Shown piece after piece: positions 12,842 through 15,448 of a stretch of DNA of 15,448 bases. Source of the DNA: Patescibacteria group bacterium (GTDB lineage Bacteria > Patescibacteriota > Minisyncoccia > Phycocordibacterales > PALSA-1337); NCBI GenBank assembly GCA_030917665.1, contig JAUPUH010000042.1:1-15448 (forward strand). The letters run 5' to 3'. Every line of letters starts with the position of its first letter. Within the stretch, counting starts at the first letter, position 1. Made by a program: the position numbers and the translations under genes. The notes beneath the pieces are model-generated. The model had not been told where the DNA came from and searched no databases. It worked only from the letters and a program-made list of their open reading frames with translations.

Positions 12842-13990
12842 ATGAAAATTCTCATATTTTCTCTTGCGTATTACCCACGATTCGTCGGTGGGGCAGAGGT
12901 CGCTCTCAAAGAAATCACAGACAGAATTCCGTTGTCTGAGATTGAGTTCGATATGATAACGCTTAATGGTGGGAATGAACCGGTATTTGAAAAGATTGGA
13001 AACATCTCAGTCCATAGGATATTCAAAAAAGTTGGATATGTTCAGAAGCTTTTGTATCCTTTCGTTGCTTTTTTAAAAGCGTTACAGCTCAATCGGAAAA
13101 ATAAATATGACGCCACATGGTCAATGATGGCAAGTTATAATTCTTTTGCTGCTCTTTTCTTTAAATTAATCCATTCCGAAATTCCTTTCATCCTGACTCT
13201 TCAGGAGGGTGATCCGATTCCTCAGATCAAACGCCGAGTATTACCGATGTGGCCTCTGTTTAAAATGATCTTTAGAAAAGCTGATCATATCCAGACAATA
13301 TCAAAATATCTCGCAGACTGGGCACTAGAAATGAAGGCGAAATGTCCTGTAACTGTGGTCCCGAATGCTGTTGATTTCAATTTTTTTTCAACTCGAAAAT
13401 CCGATGCTGAACTTGCAGTGCTCAAGAATACGCTCGGCAAGAAACCTGAGGATGTTTTCATAATAACTACAGGACGCCTCGTCGTGAAGAACGCTACAGG
13501 AGATATTATCGACGCACTTCAATATCTTCCAACTAACGTAAGGTTCATCATTCTCGGTCAAGGCTTCCTCGAAAAAGTACTTAAAGAAAAAGTAGAAAAA
13601 CTCGGATTGAAAGAGCGAGTGCACTTTCTTGGTTTTATTTCCCACAAAGACATGCCACAGTATTTACATGTATCTGATATTTTTATTCGCCCATCTCTCT
13701 CAGAAGGTTTCGGTAATTCGTATGTTGAGGCAATGGCAGCAGGTATTCCTGTGATAGCTACACCTGTTGGCGGTATCGTCGATTTTCTTAAAGATGGTGA
13801 AACTGGTCTTTTCTGCGAAGTTCAAAATTCGAGAAGCATTGCGCAGAAAGTTGAGAAATTGATCAAGGACAGGGAGTCTCGAGATTACATAATAAAGAAT
13901 GCAGAGCAGATGGTTAGGGAAAATTATGACTGGAAAACAATTGCGAATCAGATGAATGAAGTCTTTCAATCTGTCTTTCCAAAATCCTGA
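12842..13990 (+). CDS. GT4-family glycosyltransferase
   Basis: A 382-residue GT-B-fold retaining glycosyltransferase (GT4). The N-terminal acceptor domain begins MKILIFSLAYYPRFVGGAEV with the Gly-rich loop GGAE (16-19). The C-terminal nucleotide-sugar domain has VVPNAVDFNFF (172-182), TTGRLVVKNATG (209-220) with the conserved Arg/Lys pair R212 and K216, and the E-x7-E motif EGFGNSYVEAMAAGIPVIATPVGG (from 288, with E288 and E296). The protein is probably cytosolic and acts on a lipid-linked glycan at the membrane. Donor and acceptor cannot be told from sequence. It starts 4 nt after the ATPase gene, so the two are probably cotranscribed. A weak GGTAGAG lies upstream of the ATG. Confidence 0.92.
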   Translation: MKILIFSLAYYPRFVGGAEVALKEITDRIPLSEIEFDMITLNGGNEPVFEKIGNISVHRIFKKVGYVQKLLYPFVAFLKALQLNRKNKYDATWSMMASYNSFAALFFKLIHSEIPFILTLQEGDPIPQIKRRVLPMWPLFKMIFRKADHIQTISKYLADWALEMKAKCPVTVVPNAVDFNFFSTRKSDAELAVLKNTLGKKPEDVFIITTGRLVVKNATGDIIDALQYLPTNVRFIILGQGFLEKVLKEKVEKLGLKERVHFLGFISHKDMPQYLHVSDIFIRPSLSEGFGNSYVEAMAAGIPVIATPVGGIVDFLKDGETGLFCEVQNSRSIAQKVEKLIKDRESRDYIIKNAEQMVRENYDWKTIANQMNEVFQSVFPKS

Positions 13991-14009
13991 AAAAATGCTA
14001 CAAATAGGG

Positions 14010-14015
14010 GATAAT
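14010..14015 (+). promoter_or_regulatory. Possible -10 box of the second glycosyltransferase gene
   Basis: GATAAT ends 5 nt before the ATG at 14021, in a 30-nt gap. The spacing is like that of the other gene starts predicted to be leaderless, but no -35 is evident. Read-through from the first glycosyltransferase is the alternative. Confidence 0.3.
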
Positions 14016-14020
14016 CTGCC

Positions 14021-15037
14021 ATGAAAATCCTCATCTCAACAGGAATATATCCGCCGGATATCGGGGGTTCTGCCCAGTACGCCCGAAATCTTTATGAGAC
14101 TTGGAAGATACAGGGACATGACGTGAAAGTGGCCGCATATCGTTGGGAGCGCGCCTTTCCAACCCTCGTCCGCCATTTTCTCTTTTTCCTCAAGATTTTT
14201 AGAAAAGGCTGGAACGCTGACCTTGTAATCGTTCTCGATACATGGAGTGCTGGTGTACCTACGATGTTTGCGTGTGGACTTATGAGAAAGAAGTATCTGA
14301 TCCGTACGGGAGGTGATTTTCTCTGGGAAACTTATGTAGAAAGAACCGGTGACCTTGTGCTTCTTAAAGATTTTTATGATCAATCACTCAGCAAGCTTTC
14401 TTTGAAGGAGAAGATGATTTATAAACTTGGAGGGAATACTTTGCGTAAGGCTTCGACAGTAATCTTTAGCAGTCGATGGCAGCAAACCCTTTTTGAGAAG
14501 GCGTATAAGCTTGATCCACAGAAAAATAGGATTGTGGAGAATTTTTGCGGAGAGAGGGAGGCACCTCGAGAACCTGAAGCCAGAGTTTTTATGGCAGGCA
14601 CACGCGATATAAAACTTAAGAATATAGATGCACTTAAAAAATCTTTCAAGGCAGCTCAGGATGAAATAAAATCAAAAGGGTTCGAGGATATAGAATTCGA
14701 TACAACAAAAGCCTTGTATGAAAACTTTCAAGAGAGAATGCATCGTTCGTACGCAGTCATTTTGACTTCGCTTGGTGACGTTAGTCCGAATATGATTTTC
14801 GACGCAATTCGTGTCGGGACACCTTTCATTATGACGAGAGAAACAGGTATAGCAGAGAGGGTGAAGGATTGTGCGATCTTTGTTGATCCAAAAAGCGAAA
14901 AGGATATTACCGAAAAGATAGTGTGGATTTCAGATCCGAAGAACCGTGAACTTCAGGCTCAAAAAGTTAGAAATTTTAAATGGGTGCACACATGGGATGA
15001 TATCGGGAGGGAAATCGTGACTCTTGCACGCGCATGA
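14021..15037 (+). CDS. GT4-like glycosyltransferase with altered catalytic motif
   Basis: A 338-residue GT-B glycosyltransferase, shorter than its upstream neighbour. The N-terminus MKILISTGIYPPDIGGSAQYARNL has the Gly-rich loop IGGSA (14-18). The middle has RTGGDFLWE (95-103), FSSRWQQTL (149-157) and IVENF (171-175). The donor domain starts at VFMAGTRDIKLKN (189-201). Where GT4 enzymes have E-x7-E, this protein reads GDVSPNMIFDAIRVGTP, giving D253 and D261, so both Glu are Asp. Each change is conservative, so activity may be kept, but the donor or mechanism may differ. Its stop overlaps the start of the next gene by 4 bp (ATGA). It is a tandem paralogue of that gene, with a 29-bp identical stretch near the start of both. 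The sugar and acceptor are unknown. Confidence 0.85.
   Translation: MKILISTGIYPPDIGGSAQYARNLYETWKIQGHDVKVAAYRWERAFPTLVRHFLFFLKIFRKGWNADLVIVLDTWSAGVPTMFACGLMRKKYLIRTGGDFLWETYVERTGDLVLLKDFYDQSLSKLSLKEKMIYKLGGNTLRKASTVIFSSRWQQTLFEKAYKLDPQKNRIVENFCGEREAPREPEARVFMAGTRDIKLKNIDALKKSFKAAQDEIKSKGFEDIEFDTTKALYENFQERMHRSYAVILTSLGDVSPNMIFDAIRVGTPFIMTRETGIAERVKDCAIFVDPKSEKDITEKIVWISDPKNRELQAQKVRNFKWVHTWDDIGREIVTLARA
14033..14061 (+). repeat. 29-bp exact direct repeat, copy 1
   Basis: This stretch near the 5' end of the second glycosyltransferase gene is identical to 15046-15074 in the next gene, 1013 bp away. It encodes the ISTGIYPPDI segment of the acceptor-domain N-terminus. Identity at all synonymous sites contrasts with strong divergence on both sides. 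Confidence 0.9.
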
Positions 15038-15448
15038 AAATTTTAATCTCAACAGGAATATATCCGCCGGATATAGGTGGGCCAGCAACTTATTCGAAGC
15101 TGCTGTTTGATGAACTTCCAAAGTATGGTCATGAGGTTTCTATCCTGTCCTTCGGCGAGGTTCGTCATCTGCCGAAGGTTGTTAGGCACTTGAGCTACCT
15201 TTTCAAGCTCCTTAACAGGGCCAAGAGTGTTGATCTCATTTTCGCTCAAGACACTGTCAGTGTTGGTTTACCTGCGCTTATTGCTTCCCGAATTCTTAAA
15301 AAGAAATTTTTTGTGCGTGTGCCCGGCGACTATGCGTGGGAGCAGTCTGTTCAGAGATTTGGAGTTAAGGAATCTATTGATGATTTTCAAAATAAGAAGT
15401 ACGGCTTAAAAGTCGAGTTCCTGAGGAAACTCCAGAAAATAACAGTGA
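15034..15448 (+). CDS. GT4-like glycosyltransferase (partial, 3' end outside the window)
   Basis: The ATG at 15034 overlaps the stop of the previous gene (ATGA), so translation is probably coupled. The 138 codons present encode MKILISTGIYPPDIGGPATYSKLL and the rest of the acceptor-side domain of a GT-B enzyme, including VRVPGDYAWEQ (about 99-109). It ends before the nucleotide-sugar domain. The PGDYAWE segment aligns with RTGGDFLWE of the upstream paralogue, and the charged stretch after it is also shared in outline. The two are tandem duplicates that have diverged, apart from a 29-bp identical stretch at the start. Whether this copy keeps the E-x7-E motif cannot be seen here. Confidence 0.88.
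   Translation, partial: MKILISTGIYPPDIGGPATYSKLLFDELPKYGHEVSILSFGEVRHLPKVVRHLSYLFKLLNRAKSVDLIFAQDTVSVGLPALIASRILKKKFFVRVPGDYAWEQSVQRFGVKESIDDFQNKKYGLKVEFLRKLQKITV
15046..15074 (+). repeat. 29-bp exact direct repeat, copy 2
   Basis: Second copy of the stretch at 14033-14061, in the same position relative to the start codon of its gene. It could allow recombination that fuses the two glycosyltransferase genes. Confidence 0.9.

Overview
The window reads as chromosomal DNA of a Candidate Phyla Radiation (Patescibacteria) bacterium, most likely of the Parcubacteria type. This rests on gene content and style, not on a marker gene. The pieces are a compact type IV pilus locus without a secretin, a short PilP-like protein with a GRPNPF motif, a pilin with a WCVGN-type C-terminal half, a TraG/VirD4-like ATPase with a Pro/Ala tail, a ComF that lacks its zinc finger, very short intergenic gaps and almost no Shine-Dalgarno sequences. 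The standard genetic code fits: TGA closes genes and TGG encodes Trp.

Layout. 1-139 (minus): start of an exported or membrane-anchored protein cut by the window edge. 182-268: tRNA-Ser(GCT). 293-571: a small transcription unit with a strong promoter, a 47-codon ORF that has the only good Shine-Dalgarno seen in the window, nested RNA stems and a rho-independent terminator. 600-1637: branched-chain aminotransferase. 1627-2448 (minus): DUF4105-like membrane protein, convergent with the aminotransferase. 2486-3094 (minus): ComF-like phosphoribosyltransferase, divergent from the pilus genes.

3138-10933 is the type IV pilus locus: pilM, pilN, pilO, a pilP-like gene, pilB, a stand-alone response regulator, pilT, pilC and a pilin. 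PilM/N/O and the PilP-like protein would form the inner-membrane alignment complex. PilB and PilT would drive extension and retraction through the PilC platform, and the pilin is the subunit. No PilQ or prepilin peptidase is present in the window. 10990-12837 is a TraG/VirD4-like ATPase. 12842-15448 holds three GT4-type glycosyltransferases, the last cut by the window edge, probably the start of a surface-glycan cluster.

The most distinctive feature is how genes start. At most transcription-unit heads a -10 box lies about 5-9 nt upstream of the start codon, which predicts leaderless or nearly leaderless mRNAs. Genes inside the pil operon also lack Shine-Dalgarno sequences. Exceptions with a real 5' UTR are the 47-codon unit, pilN and the pilin. 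I saw no CRISPR array, insertion sequence or phage gene.
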